Shown here piece after piece: positions 48,514-60,479 of a stretch of DNA of 64,000 nucleotides (the first letter of the stretch is position 1; the number at the start of each line of letters is the position of its first letter). The DNA comes from Himantopus leucocephalus (lineage: Eukaryota; Chordata; Aves; Charadriiformes; Recurvirostridae). The translations under genes and the position numbers were made by a program. The notes under the pieces are model-generated. The model searched no databases, was not told the DNA's origin, and was given only the letters and a program-made list of their open reading frames with translations. Location of the stretch: positions 9,649,007 to 9,713,006 of the forward strand of contig RSEF01000020.1 of NCBI GenBank assembly GCA_003993805.1, in the 5' to 3' direction.

Positions 48514-51500
48514 ATGGAGCCGGGAGGTGGGGCAGGCAGCGTGCCCGACACCGGGGGGGCTGGTGGCACAGCCCCCCCTGAAGCAGACAGCAGCACAACC
48601 CAGCCGGTCCCAGTGGCTCCACAGGCTGCCCAGCACCAAGGGGAAACAGTGGCAGCAGCCACCAAGGCGCAGGATGGAGGGAAGGATGAGCCCAGGCAGG
48701 AGAAGGCTCCGGCTGCTGCTGTGGCTCAGGATGGGGGACAGGCAAAGCCTGGGAAGGAGAAGGCTGTGGGAGAGGCTGGAGAAGGGAAGGCAGAGCCTGG
48801 GGGGCAGATGGCCCCGACCACTCCAGAGCCCCAGGATGGAGGGAAGGCAGCACGGCCAGAGGAGGAGGCTTCAGCTGCGCAGCACAATGGAGGACAGGCA
48901 GCATCCACAGAGAAGGTGTCAGCTGCTGCTGAGGCCCAGGATGGAGGGAAGGATGAGCCTGGGAAGGAGAAGGCTCCAGCTGCAGGAGAGTCTGAAGGAG
49001 GGAAGGCAGCACCCATGGAGGAGAAGGCTCCAGCTGCTGCCAAGGCTCAGGATGGAGGGAAGGATGAGCCCAGGGAGGAGAAGGCTCTGGCTGCGGGAGA
49101 GCCTGAAGGAGGGAAGGCAGCGCCCACGGAGGAGAAGGGCCCAGCTGCAGCAGAAGCTCAGGATGGAGGGAAGGACAAGCCCAGGAATGAGCAAGCCCCT
49201 GCTGGGTTAGAAACTGAAGGTGGTGGGAAAGCAGAGCCTACAGAGGAGAAGGCTCCGGCTACAGCAGAGGCTGAAGGAGGGAAAGCAAAGCCCGTGGAGA
49301 AGACAGCCTTGGATGCAGCACAGGCTCAGGATGGAGGCAAAGAAGAGCCTGCAAAGGTGAAAACCACACCTGCTGCAAAGGAGAAGGTCCCAGCTGCTGC
49401 AAAGGCTCAGGACGGAGGGAAGAAAGCTGCAAAGGTGGAGAAAACCCCAGCTGATAAAAAGCCCGCAAAGGAGAAGGCTCCAGCTACTGCAAAGGCTAAG
49501 AATGGAGAGGATAAAGTGGCAAAGGCAGAAAAAGCCCCAGCTGCAAAAAAGGCTCAAGATGGAGGCCAAGAGGAGCCTGCGAAGGAGAAAGCTGCAGCTC
49601 CTGCAAAGGAGAAGGGCCCAGATGCTGCCAAGGCTCAGGATGGAGAGAAGACAGCAGCAAAGGCAGAGAAAACTCCAGCAGCAAAGGCAGAGAAAACTCC
49701 AGCAGCAAAGGCAAAGAAGCCTCAAGATGGACGGAAAGAAGAGCCTGCCAAAGAGAAAGCCCTGGCTGCTGCAAAGGTGCAGGATGTAGAGAAGAAAGCT
49801 GAAAAGGTGGAAAAAACCACAGTTGCATCAAAGGCTGAGGGTGGAGGCAAAGAAGAACCTGCAAAGGAGAAGGCCCCAGCTGCTGTAAAGGCTCAGGACG
49901 AAGGGAAGAAAGCTGTAAAGGTGGAAACCCCCCCAGCTGCAGCAGAGGCTGGGGATGGAGGAGAGGAACCTGCAGAGGCAGCAGCCACGGTTGCTGCGAA
50001 GGCTCAGGGTGAAGGGGAGAAAGCAGCAGAGGAGACAGTGGAGCAGCAGCAGCCGAGGGGCCCCGAGCCCCCGCGCCCAGCTCTGCTGCAGAGCCTGAGC
50101 TGCCCAGCCACCTGCCAAAGGTACCCCCACCCTCCCGGGATGGGGTCCCCTCTCCTCACTGCTCCGTTGGGAGCCCTGGGTCCCTCTGGGCAGAGGTGGG
50201 CGCTGGGCTCGGGGGGCTGCTGTCTGGGCTCCGCTCACCTCCTGCTCCTGTCTCCAGGGAGGAGCAGCCCTGGGCAGAGGTGGCAGCGATGGAGATGATA
50301 CCAGAGGAGACCACGGCGGTGGAGCCGAGACAGGGTCCAACAGAGCCTGGCCCTGCCCCACCAGCCCTGGGGGACCTACAGCCCCCGGAGCCACCCATCC
50401 CTGCGGGGAGCTCTGGCACCTCGCAGGACAGGACATTGCCCAGTGCTGTGGGGCAGCCCCCTGATCCCGCTGGGGCCACCGAGAAGCCTGGCCCTGGGGG
50501 GCAACCACCCTCGATGGAGGCAGAACCACCCCCCAGCCCCTACCTCACCCCTGATTTTGGGAAGGAAGACCCTTTTGAGATACTGGGTAAGGCTGTGAGG
50601 TGCCTGCCTTGCCCTCGCACCCCCGGAACCCCCTGCGGGGTGGCAGCCTGGGGTCCCCCACAGCCCTGCCTGCTGCCTGCGCTGCCCTCCCGTGCTGCTG
50701 GCTCATGCTCTTGGCTGGTCGCCTGCCCGGTGGCCTTCGAGCTCCTGTTTCACTGTAAACAGGGCTAAATGTGTCGCGTCCCCTCCCCGGGCTGCTCCGG
50801 CCACAGCCTGACCGGGGCTGCCCGGGAGGAAGAGGAGTGCTGCCCGGGGAGTGACAGCCACCGCCTGGCTGGTGGCAAGGGGACAGCATGTCCCCGTGTC
50901 CTGCACCGCTGCCCTTGCAGGGATGGCAGGGTGCTCGGGGGGGGTCCCTGCGAGGTCGGCCCCAGGAAGGGTGGTCCAGGAGTGGGTGCGTGGGGTGCAG
51001 CGTGCCTGGGGGCCGTCCTGGGAGGGCGAGCCGGGACGTGATGGCATGGAGGGGTGGTGGCCCAGAGAAGGTGACACGCAGCAGCGTGGCCTGGAGAGGG
51101 CGAGCGTGACGCGCGGGATGGTGGGGAGCGGGCATGCAGCTGGGTGGCAGCCTGCGGGGTGCCATGCAGGGGGTGGGTGCCATGCAGGGGGGTGCCATGC
51201 CGCAGGCCGATGCTGAGGGTAGTGGCAAGGGACCGTCCGGGGATGCTGCGTCCCGCGGTGCCAGGAGACCCTGATTTGCAGCCGGGCACTCGGTACCTGG
51301 CCGCATCCTGCACCCACAGGCTTGGCTGGGCTGTGCTGCTGGGTGCCTTCACCCTGCACCGGGGCGCACTCCCAGCCTGGGGCACCCCGGGGTGCCCAGC
51401 AGTGGGGTACCCCGGCCGGGCAGCTCCCCTTCTCACCCCAGCCCTCCTTTCTGGGTAGATGACGTCCCTCCGCCACCCGCACCCTTCGCGCACCGTATCG

Positions 51501-54500
51501 TCACTCTGCGGTCTGCCAGTGTCAGCTCCCAGTACAACCTCAGCTCCAAGGAGATCTTGGGAGGGTAAGGAGAGATGACCAGCTTTCCCCCAGCACTGCC
51601 CCAGGCTGTTGTCCAACCTTGGGCAGTGGTCCTGGGTCAATGGGACTTCTCTGGCCATGATGGGTTGGTGCCTCGGGCAGGATGGGTGCAGAGGGGAGCA
51701 TGGGGCAGCACCCCAGAGCAGTGTGGAGGTCCCCAGCAGCCTGGGTGGCTGATGGCGTTGGCATCTCTCCCTCTGTCCCTCCCCAGGGGCAAGTTCGGGG
51801 AAGTTCACACATGCACAGAGAAGCAGACGGGGCTCAAGCTGGCGGCAAAAGTGATCCGGAAGCAGGGTGCCAAAGACAAGGTGTGACTGATGTCAGGGTG
51901 GGGGGCTCCTCCTGGCCATGGTGCTACTAGCAAGTGGCATGGCCGAGGTGGTGGGTGGCAGTGTCATGCCCCATGTGTCCCTGGTGCTGTGACACATCCT
52001 GTCCCAGTGCTGGTGGCTCGGCCAGGGCTGACATCCCACACCACTGTGGGGCTCCTTCTGCAGGAGATGGTGCTGTTGGAGATCGACGTGATGAACCAGC
52101 TGAACCACCGCAACCTCATCCAGCTCTACGATGCCATTGAGACACCCCGAGAGATCATCCTCTTCATGGAGTTGTGAGTGCCTGGGCAGCGCTGCGTAGG
52201 GCCCAATGCCTGGGTGAGGGACACCATCGTGGGGGACACTCCAGAGATGGAGCAGATGTGCCAGCCCCTCACCAAGCAGAAGGGGTTGGCCCAAAAGAAT
52301 GTCCCTCACCTCGCCCATTCCCTCTTGGGCGTCTCATCTCACATTGGGCTTGGAGGCAGCTGCAGGCTCTGCCTGGCTGGGACAGCATCTCCTTCCATCG
52401 TAGCCTCGTTGAAGGTGGAGATGACCCAAGTCCTTCCCACACAGCTCCTTTTCCCCTTTCCCACTTGCTCCAGGGAGGCTGGGGCTGTGCTGGAGCTCTT
52501 CTGCTCTACAAACCCCAGTGGAGCTGGGATGTCCAGGGGTAACCCTCACCCCGTGCCTGCCTTGGGCGGGGCGGGGGGGGCGGTATCTAATCCCAGCACA
52601 CATGTATCCAAACGTGGCTCTGCTCAGGCTCTACACCAGCATCTCCATGGTGGGGCTGAACAGGAGGTCCTCGGGGTGGGCAGGGAACTCTGCAGGAGGG
52701 TGGCATGGGGCAGAAAGCCCCAGGTGACCCTGTGGTCAATCCCCACACAGCGTGGAAGGCGGCGAGCTCTTTGAGCGGATCATAGACGATGACTACCACC
52801 TGACGGAGGTGGACTGCATGGTGTTTGTCCGGCAGATCTGCGAGGGCATCCGCTTCATGCACCACATGCGCGTCCTCCACCTCGACCTCAAGGTGCAGGG
52901 CTGGGGGATGGCAGCAGGGGCCGGGGGTGACAGCAGGGGCTGGCTGCTGCTTGCGGGGGTGGGGGAGGCAGGGGCATGGGGGGGCAGTGGGTGTTTGCAG
53001 CCAGCGAAGTGAGGAGCGCTGTGTGCTGGCCTGAGACCTGCCATGCCCATGAGGGCAGTGTGTCCCCAACACTGGCCAGCTGTGGGAGGGACGCCTGCAC
53101 ATCAGTATCACCCTGGTGCAGGTCAGCCACAGGACCTGTGGGCTGCCAGACCCATGCACTGGGGACATCCCCTCTTGGTGGTGGGGCAATGGTCTCCTTG
53201 TCCCCACAGCCTGAGAACATCCTCTGCGTCGCTGCCACCGGGCACATGGTGAAGATCATCGACTTTGGGCTGGCTCGCAGGTGTCGTCTTCCCCCATTGG
53301 CTTTGTCCCTCCTCCCTGTCCCCCTCCCACCCTTCAGCCCCGCATGCTCTTGGTGTGCTGGGAGCCTCAGGACCTGCTCTGGGCTGTGGCTTTGGCCATG
53401 GCTGCCAGCTCCAGCTCTCCCTGGCTGGCACGGGAGGGCAGTGCCTGCTGGGAGGGAGGCAGCAGTCTGGGGGAGCAGCCTGTCCCCCTCCTGCTGACTC
53501 ACCCATCCCGGCCGCAGGTACAATCCACAGGAGAAGCTGAAGGTGAACTTTGGCACCCCCGAATTCCTCTCTCCCGAGGTGGTCAACTACGAGCAGGTCT
53601 CCTACTCCACGGACATGTGGAGCATGGGCGTCATCACCTACATGCTGTACGTCAGGGCTGGGCCGGAGGGGGGGTACCATGCCAGGGTGCCAGGGCAGAG
53701 CTCCACCAGGCACGGAGATGTCCTCAAGCCATACACATGTCCCAGGCACCAGGCAGCTTGGTGGGCTGGTGGAGGGTGCTGGACAGGGAGATGGGCAGAT
53801 GGGGCTGGGGTCTGGGGGACAGCGAGTAGGGCCAGGGAGTGTCTGTTCCCATGTGTGCAGGCAGGGAACAGCTCAGCCCAGCTGCAGGCAGGAGCGCAGC
53901 ATGGTGCCAGCAGCCGCACACCACCTCCCTCCTTGGGGCCACCCTGTTTTGCTCCCTGGGGCAGTGTTAGCTGGATTTGCTCCATTCTGGGGCATTTTGG
54001 AGGTGCCACAGCCTGAGGGCACCCAGCTCCTCACCCCCTTGTGCCCCCAGGCTCAGCGGCCTCTCCCCATTCTTGGGTGACAACGACACGGAGACGCTTA
54101 ACAACGTCCTGGCTGCCAACTGGTACTTTGATGAGGAGACCTTCGAGAGTGTCTCTGACGAGGCCAAGGACTTCGTCTCAAACCTCATCATCAAGGAGAA
54201 GAGGTGCGAGGCCGGCAGCAACCGTGGGGGTCCTGGGAGGGGCATCTCCAGAGCTGCCTGTCCAGCTTCTGGATACCACACTCTGCCCTCTGCACCAGGC
54301 AGCAGTATCCCCTGATGTTCTGTGCCAAATGAGCCTCGCGGGGCCCTGTCCTGGCTTCTGGCTGTCCCCGGTAGAGCCCTGCATCCCTCCAGGGTCACCT
54401 GCCCCAAGCAGGACATGCTCGACCACTCAGGGTCCTGCCCAGCCCCACTGGTCCCTGGGCACATCTCTCCAGCTGGTTCCTCCCCTGCAATTTTCGGGGG

Positions 54501-55295
54501 TTTTGGGGCTCTTGGGTGGCTGAAGAAGGGGGTGGTTGGGTGACAGGGGCTCGGGCAGGAGTGACCTGGGCTCCTCTCACCCCCAGCGCCCGAATGAGTG
54601 CTGGCCAGTGCCTGCAGCATCCCTGGCTCAACAACCTGGCAGAAAAGGCCAAACGCTGCAACCGCCGCCTCAAGTCCCAGGTGCTGCTCAAGAAATACGT
54701 CATGCGACGGCGCTGGAAGGTGTGTGGGGTGCGGGGCTGGCATGGGGAGGTGGGTCAACTCCCTCTGTGGGAGCTGGTGGGGGCGCTGCCAGCCTCTGCT
54801 CATCCTGGTGGATGACATCTGGGATGGCTCTGTCTCACTGTACTGCTGGCAGCCGGGCCACAAGGGCTGGGGACCCCTGAGCCTGGAGGAAGGGCTCCCC
54901 AGCACCAGGGTCCTTGTGTGGGTGGCCTCATGGTGGGACCCCCCTCAGGTATAGGTGCATTCCTGATCATCTCCCTTGAGCTGATCCCAAGAGCACTTTC
55001 TAGGGACAGGAGTGGTATCGGGGCAGAGTATAGGGGATGACCCCCACCATCAGCCCTACGCTCTCCTCCCATGCCACCTGGCCAAATGGGTGCCCGGGCA
55101 GCTGCCCACTCCCCAGCCTGGATCCTCACCAGCCCCGGGAGCGGGTTCTGGCTCAGCCTCCAGAGCAGCAGCCCTCACGTTAGGATGAGCATCTGTCTTC
55201 TTCCCCTTTCACAGAAAAACTTCATCGGGGTGTGTGCCGCCAACCGCTTCAAGAAGATCACCAGCTCAGGGTCGCTGACGGCACTGGGTGTCTGA
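48514..55295 (+). CDS. MYLK2: MYLK2, skeletal muscle myosin light chain kinase, 984 aa with expanded repeat N-terminus
   Basis: Coding exons: 48514-50120, 50258-50586, 51459-51564, 51787-51880, 52064-52173, 52751-52892, 53210-53280, 53518-53646, 54051-54203, 54587-54719, 55215-55295. The first coding exon starts after an acceptor at 48,456, and the phases close at 984 aa (human about 596). Residues about 35-525 are roughly 23 Lys/Ala/Pro/Glu-rich units of the AQDGGKxEPxKEKAPAA type. The kinase domain (about 672-930) has EILGGGKFGEV, AAKVIRK (ATP lysine), HLDLKPEN, DFGLARR and FGTPEFLSPEVV. The tail RRRWKKNFIGVCAANRFKK is the calmodulin-binding, autoinhibitory segment (M13 peptide in rabbit), ending LTALGV as in mammals. 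It phosphorylates the myosin regulatory light chain in fast muscle when Ca2+/calmodulin binds. Chicken skeletal MLCK is known to be larger than rabbit, consistent with this N-terminus. Confidence 0.97.
48640..50090 (+). repeat. MYLK2: Coding minisatellite in MYLK2 first coding exon
   Basis: The DNA repeats a unit of about 57-66 bases (caggatggagggaaggatga, then gcccaggaggagaaggctcc, then agctgctgc) some 20-23 times with drift. Codons stay in frame and no unit contains a stop. Unit protein forms alternate (AQDGGKDEPxxEK and EGGKAAPxEEK). The later units grow lysine-rich (KKAAKVEKTPA, EEPAKEKAPAA). Confidence 0.9.
51150..51205. repeat. Short GGGTGCCATGCAGGG repeat in MYLK2 intron 2
   Basis: Three imperfect copies of ggggtgccatgcaggg lie tandemly in the intron between coding exons 2 and 3 of MYLK2. 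It is a small local expansion with no apparent function. Confidence 0.6.
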
Positions 55296-57252
55296 GCAGG
55301 GGCTCCCAGGGGAGCCTGAGCCACGCGTGAGTTAAGGCCAAAGAGGAACCACTTGAGAGGGGGCTTGGGGGCTGCTGAGACCTCTCCTGGGGCCATGCCT
55401 GGTTCCCTCATCAGTCTTGCTTCTGGATGGCAGCAGGACCTCACTGGCATTGGCCCCTGCCTGCTTCCCACCACAGGGCTCAGGGGCTGGAGCCGTGCAG
55501 CTCGCTCCCTGCCTGTGCTGCTGCCAGATGGCTGCTCTGGCCCCTGCAGCGTGTGCTGCGCCCCTGCTCCACGCCACCACTGCTGCCATGGGTCCTGCTC
55601 TGCTGAGTCCCCTGGGGCTGCTGCCCTGCCCTGGTACCCAGCAGCTGCGGGACTGCTTGAGGACCAGGACCCAAGCCACGGGGCTCCTCGCCCACACCCA
55701 CCACTGCAGAGCTGCTCTGCTGGGCTCATCCCGCCCTGGGCAGCATTGCTGTGCCGGGGACCCGCTGCTGGGGACACCACCATCGCTCTCCTGGGCACTC
55801 AGGGCTCCAGCCCTCCCCGTTCCCACCCAGCTAATGCTCTCGTCTGGATTTCCTTGGACTGCGAGGCTGCTCCTGAGCGGTGATTTCTGATCTCATCCCT
55901 GGCCCAGCTGCACAGTGCCCGACCCGCAGCACCTCTGCGCTCCGCTCGTGTTTCCTTCCCATGGCCTCGGAGGAGAAAGGCTGGCCCAGCGTGAGCCCCG
56001 CAGCCTGGGCCACCCTGCGCACTTGCTGCTACCTTGGACACAAAACTTGCGTGTTCTGCCTGTAAATTCTGCAGCGCTGCCCTACCTTTGCTGTCGCTGG
56101 ACTCCCAGCTGCCCAACCTCCCTTCCCGGCATGGGGATGCCGGAGGGCAGGCGTTGGACCCTCACCCTGGCGCTTATGGCACCGGAGCCAGGGCCGAAGC
56201 GCCTCCTCCCTGGCCAGCCGGGTGTGCGGGAGCGGAGCTGGCCCCGAGCTGCTGCTCGCACAGGAAGGGAGGAAGCGGCGAACACGCTTCCAGCAGCATC
56301 CCCAGCTGGGAGCCAGCGAGGGAAGAAGGAGTCTTTGTGTTCCTCCTGCCCTCCCTGCCCTTCGGCTCTGCCAGCGGGGGAAAAACACAACCTCTGCTTC
56401 ACCCGTCCCCGCCAGATCAAGATGAGCGAGGCGTCCTAATGCAGAGCAGCTGGACCGCGCTCCCCCGCTCCCGCGAGCATCGCTCCAGCCCCGACCACCA
56501 ACACACAGGAACTGCCGGTCGGCGGCTGCGGCCGCCAGCTCCCCCCGCCGTGCATGGGGGCTCCCCGGACTGGGGAGGCGGGTGCTGCCCCCATTCCTCT
56601 GCCTCGCCCCGTCCCCTTTCCCCTCTGCCTGTGCCCCTTGGGGCTTCCTGGTGCCTCCAGAGGGTGGGCATACCCTGGGCTTTGCCGCTTCCAGCCTTGC
56701 CCACGGCGGGAGGGGATGGGGGGGCTGGCAGGGAGTCCCAGGCTCCCCCTANCGCCCCGTCCCCTTTCCCCTCTGCCTGTGCCCCTCGGGGCTTCCTGGT
56801 GCCTCCAGAGGGTGGGCATACCCTGGGCTTTGCTGCTTCCAGCCTTGCCCACGGCGGGAGGGGATGGGGGGCTGGCAGGGAGTCCCAGGCTCCCCCTGNC
56901 CAGAGGGTGGGCATACCCTGGGCTTTGCCGCTTCCAGCCTTGCCCACGGCGGGAGGGGATGGGGGGGCTGGCAGGGAGTCCCAGGCTCCCCCTACCCTCC
57001 AGCTTTGGCTTTTGCCGTGGCTGAGCACCCCCAAGCCATGGCCGCGTGTTTGCTCCGGGGCCGCCTGTGCCCTCTGCGCCTGCTGGAACCACCCTGGGGA
57101 GAGATGGGGGAGGCACCCCCCCACCCTCCAAGCCCCACCGGCTGCAGCAGGTGAAGGGGCTTTGGGCTCATCCCCACCGGGCAGGGGACATGGCTCACAG
57201 GGCCCTGCCTAATGCCGGAGTCCTGCCCGGCTCTCGCCTTCTTGTAAATAAA
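55296..57252 (+). other. MYLK2: MYLK2 3'UTR with AATAAA at 57247-57252
   Basis: The first AATAAA after the MYLK2 stop is at 57247-57252 (tgtaaataaatgtacagg), giving a 3'UTR of about 1.95 kb. It contains the triplicated block at 56.58-57.00 kb, so the real length is probably less. No protein-coding exon was recognised inside. Confidence 0.6.
56582..57000. repeat. Three copies of a ~110-170-bp block split by Ns at 56,752 and 56,899
   Basis: The block from ccccgtcccctttcccctct through cagagggtgggcataccctg to agggagtcccaggctccccc appears three times, the last copy shorter, with nearly no changes. Each boundary is a single N. As at other N joins, collapsed or unmerged contig overlap is the simplest explanation. 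Confidence 0.85.
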
Positions 57253-57259
57253 TGTACAG

Positions 57260-60200
57260 GTCTGCCCACAGCCCACGTCTGCCCTGCTTCTCCGGGGGGG
57301 ACCGCTCCAGCCCCCCTCCCCAGGCCACCGCTCCCGCCTGCGTGGGCTGTGCAGCCGCAGTCTGAGGGCTGCAGATAAGCCAGGAGGGGACGGGAAGCGA
57401 CGTCTTGTCCCCAGGGTAGAGGGTACAGAGAGGGGCCCCGGCTGTGCTGGGGAGGGGACCGCCTGGTGAGTCCCAGGCAGGGCTGTGCAGCCCACGGTGC
57501 AGGGGGTGTCCGGTCTCTGCACCCCGTGGCTGTGCAGCAGCAACCGGCTCTGAGCACCCCAGGGTGCTGGGGGAAAGGGAGATGGAGGGAGGGATGGATG
57601 GATGGTCAGAGGCATCCTCGTGGCTTCAGCATCTGCCCAAGTGGTGTGGGATGCCCAGGCAAGGGCTTGGGGGGGTGGCAGTGCCCCTCTGCCCGGTGGA
57701 GCTGCAGCCGGCCCCGAAGCAGTTAAGGCTGCCGGGGCCCGGATGCCGGCTCCCGCCGCGGGTGTCCCTCCCAGCCGCTTCCTGCCGGCAGCCTTTGACC
57801 GGTTCCTGTCGGTGACCACCCTGCGGGCCTGGACGCCAGCGCGGCCCCATCTGGTTTGAGTTACGCTCTGTGGCGGTGACGTCTCCTTCCTGCCTGGCCC
57901 CGGGAGCCACACGCCGCCCTGGCCCCGACAGGCCACGGGGGCTGCAGGCCCCTGCCACGGGGTGGCCCGCAGGGCTCCTGGCTGGGCTGTTGTCCCCAGA
58001 CACTCTTGGGGCCCCGAGCCGCTCTGGGGGATCAGTTCCTGGACACAGCCCTGTGTGCGCATGGCTGTGGCATGGGGGTGCACAGGCACTGGCACATCCT
58101 GGTGCCCCAAGCCCAGGGTGGGGGACCCCCACCACACAGCCCCGTTTGGCATCACCAGCCCCCTCCTTTCCCATCCCAGGACCCCAAGGAGGCACACAGT
58201 GGGGACCGGCACCTGTGGGAACAGCAGTAGCCCGATTCCATCCTCCCGGCTGAGGGGCAGGACAGGGCTTGGGAGCCCCTGAAGCCCTGTGGAGGGGACC
58301 AGTCCTGCCAGGGCTGATGGGCATGGTGACAGGTCTGGTCCTGGTCCAGCACAGGCTGCAGCAGCTGGTGCCATCCCTTGTGTGGGGGGTCCTCATCACA
58401 CCCACGGACACACGGTGCAGTCTGGTGTGTCCACAGCATCCGTCCCTGGAGCCTTGAGCCCTTGCACAGAGCAGCACCCTTTCCCCATCCCTGCCCGCAC
58501 CCCGTCCTTGTGGCACCCACCCTGCCGACACGAGCAAGGGGCTCCGCAGGCAACGCAGGGAGGGAAGGGGAGCGGGCAGACCTCCAGCACCGGTGGCAGC
58601 TTTGCCCCGTGACCGGGTGCAGTTCGGTCCCTGGCCGCGGCACAGCTGATGCTGGGAGCGGGCGGGGGGCCAGGCCACCCACCACGAACCGGGAGCAAGC
58701 CGGGGTGGAGGCAGGGCAGGGAAAGCAGCGGGCCCGCAGCCGGGATCCAGGAACCGGGGTGGATGTGGAGAAGGGGAACACCGGGAGAGCGGATGCCCGG
58801 GGCAGTGCAGGCAGCCGGACTCTGCGGGATGGGCATCCCCATCCATAGATGCTGCAGCACTGGGTGGGCAATGGGATGCGCCACGCCATGCCATGCTGCT
58901 CCCAGCGCAGGGACCCCACGTGAGGCCGGGGCTGCGCATTCCCAGGCGGTGGCGGGAGCCGCGGCGGGCGATGGGCCCGGCCGCGCTGCGTGGGAACCAG
59001 ACGGCCCCTGGGCACGGCTGCGGCGCTCGCTTCCTCCCGCGCCCCCGGGGACCGGCGAAGGAGGGGGCTGAGGTCAGCCGCGCTCGCCGCCGACCGCTCC
59101 AGAGACGCCAGCATGATGTAGGCGCTCAAATATTGTTTTTCACTCGGGAGGGGAAAAAAAAAAGGGAGAAAAGAGAGGCCCAGGGCTGAGTGGCCGTCCC
59201 TGATGACGAAGGGCGGCCCCCCCCTGCCCTGCCCAGGCCTGGGACATGGCCATGGCCCGGCAGCAGCCGTCTGGGGGCTGATAACGGGGCTGACGCGGTC
59301 GCGGTGCTCCTGGTCCCCGAGTGACGCCAGCGCCGTCCCTTGGTGCCAGCACAGCCCCCGCAGAGACCCCCGGGATGGGCCAAGCTGGGGTCCCGCTGGC
59401 CTTGGGGGGGCTGGGGGGAGGCTCTGCCACACACCCACTGCCCACAGAGTGCGGAGAGCCCCCGCTAACCCAGCGTCCGCCCCCCGTTGTCTGCCCTGGG
59501 GCTGGCTGTGCCGCGGGGTCCAGGCTTTGCTGTTTCTGGGGTGCCCCCTCTCCCAGGCTGGTGTGGGCAGGATGGGGGCACGGGCACGGGTCCCCACTTT
59601 GCCGGCATTGCTCTGGCCCCACTCCATCGCTGTGGAGATGCTGGTCCAGGTGTCCCAGCGGTGCACAGGAAGGGGCTGGTGGCCAGGTCCCAGCCCGGTG
59701 CTGTGCGGAGATGCCCACCCACCCCGGTGCCCCCCAGCCTGGCTGTCGGGGCAGGCCCCCGTGCCCAGCTCGGTGCCGGCAGTGGTGACTCAGCCAGTGC
59801 CTCCTCACCAGCAGCCGCCCAGCGTGATTCAGGTCCGAGGAATCCACTTTCTCCTGGCTGTTCCCATCACAGCCGCAGCCCCTGGCACAACCCGGCTCTG
59901 GGGGGTGCCCCGGCCTCGGGGCGTCTGCAGGGACCTGGTGGGACCCCAGGCGGGCACCAGCCAGGTGCTGAGGCTGGTGCCGGGTGTGCCATGTGTGGCA
60001 CCTGGGGCAAAGCCAGGCACTTTGGTGGTCCTAGGCATGGGGAGGCAGCAGTGGGGCTCCGCAGGGGCTCCCTCCTGCCGCAGCGCATCCCCCTGCCCCT
60101 CATGCATGAGGTTCCCTCCTGCTACCCCGGTATGGGGCTTCAGGGGCTCCTGGCCCCACGTTGTGGCAGGACCTTGTCCCCAGCATCTCCCAGGGACACA

Positions 60201-60430
60201 GGAGCTGGACACAGGTGCCCTCACTCAGGCCATGCCCCGTCCCCCCACAGCCTCACTGTCCAGCCGGTGATTGTCCCCCCTCAGCGGGGATGAGGACTGC
60301 ACCAGGTGGCCTTGGGGACGCATGTCCCCCAGCCAGCGCACGAGCTGGGGCAAAGGGTCCCCAGCTCGCCCCTGCCCGCTGCCCACCCCGAATGGGGTGC
60401 AGAGACCACAGAGGCAGCATTGGAGAACAT
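57260..60430. other. Intergenic region between MYLK2 and FOXS1 3' ends
   Basis: About 3.2 kb, GC-rich, between two convergent genes. There are several open frames longer than 300 codons on both strands, but none shows a domain, splice structure or composition different from background. A short A-rich run lies at 59,150-59,163. No gene was recognised. Confidence 0.55.
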
Positions 60431-60432
60431 GC

Positions 60433-60438
60433 TTTATT
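60433..60438 (-). terminator. FOXS1: Poly(A) signal AATAAA of FOXS1
   Basis: TTTATT on the + strand reads AATAAA on the minus strand, only 42 nt past the FOXS1 stop. This gives an unusually short 3'UTR of about 60 nt. The following minus-strand sequence (tgttctccaatgctgcctctgtggtctctg) supplies the downstream element. Confidence 0.8.
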
Positions 60439-60479
60439 TGGTACCAGGGCCGGGGGCGTCCCGGGGGGGGGTCAGTCCC

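Noticed and set aside
47729..49210. 493-codon open frame overlapping the MYLK2 start in another frame
   Set aside because: It is the frame-shifted shadow of the MYLK2 repeat exon; its Arg-rich translation only mirrors the repeats.
48392..49864. Long antisense frames rich in Leu, Pro and Gln over the MYLK2 repeats
   Set aside because: Reverse-strand shadows of the in-frame minisatellite; no start context or splice evidence.
57626..59666. Overlapping 437- and 504-codon minus-strand frames
   Set aside because: High GC lowers stop frequency here; the translations show no domain, are rich in Pro/Arg/Gly/Ala, and overlap one another.
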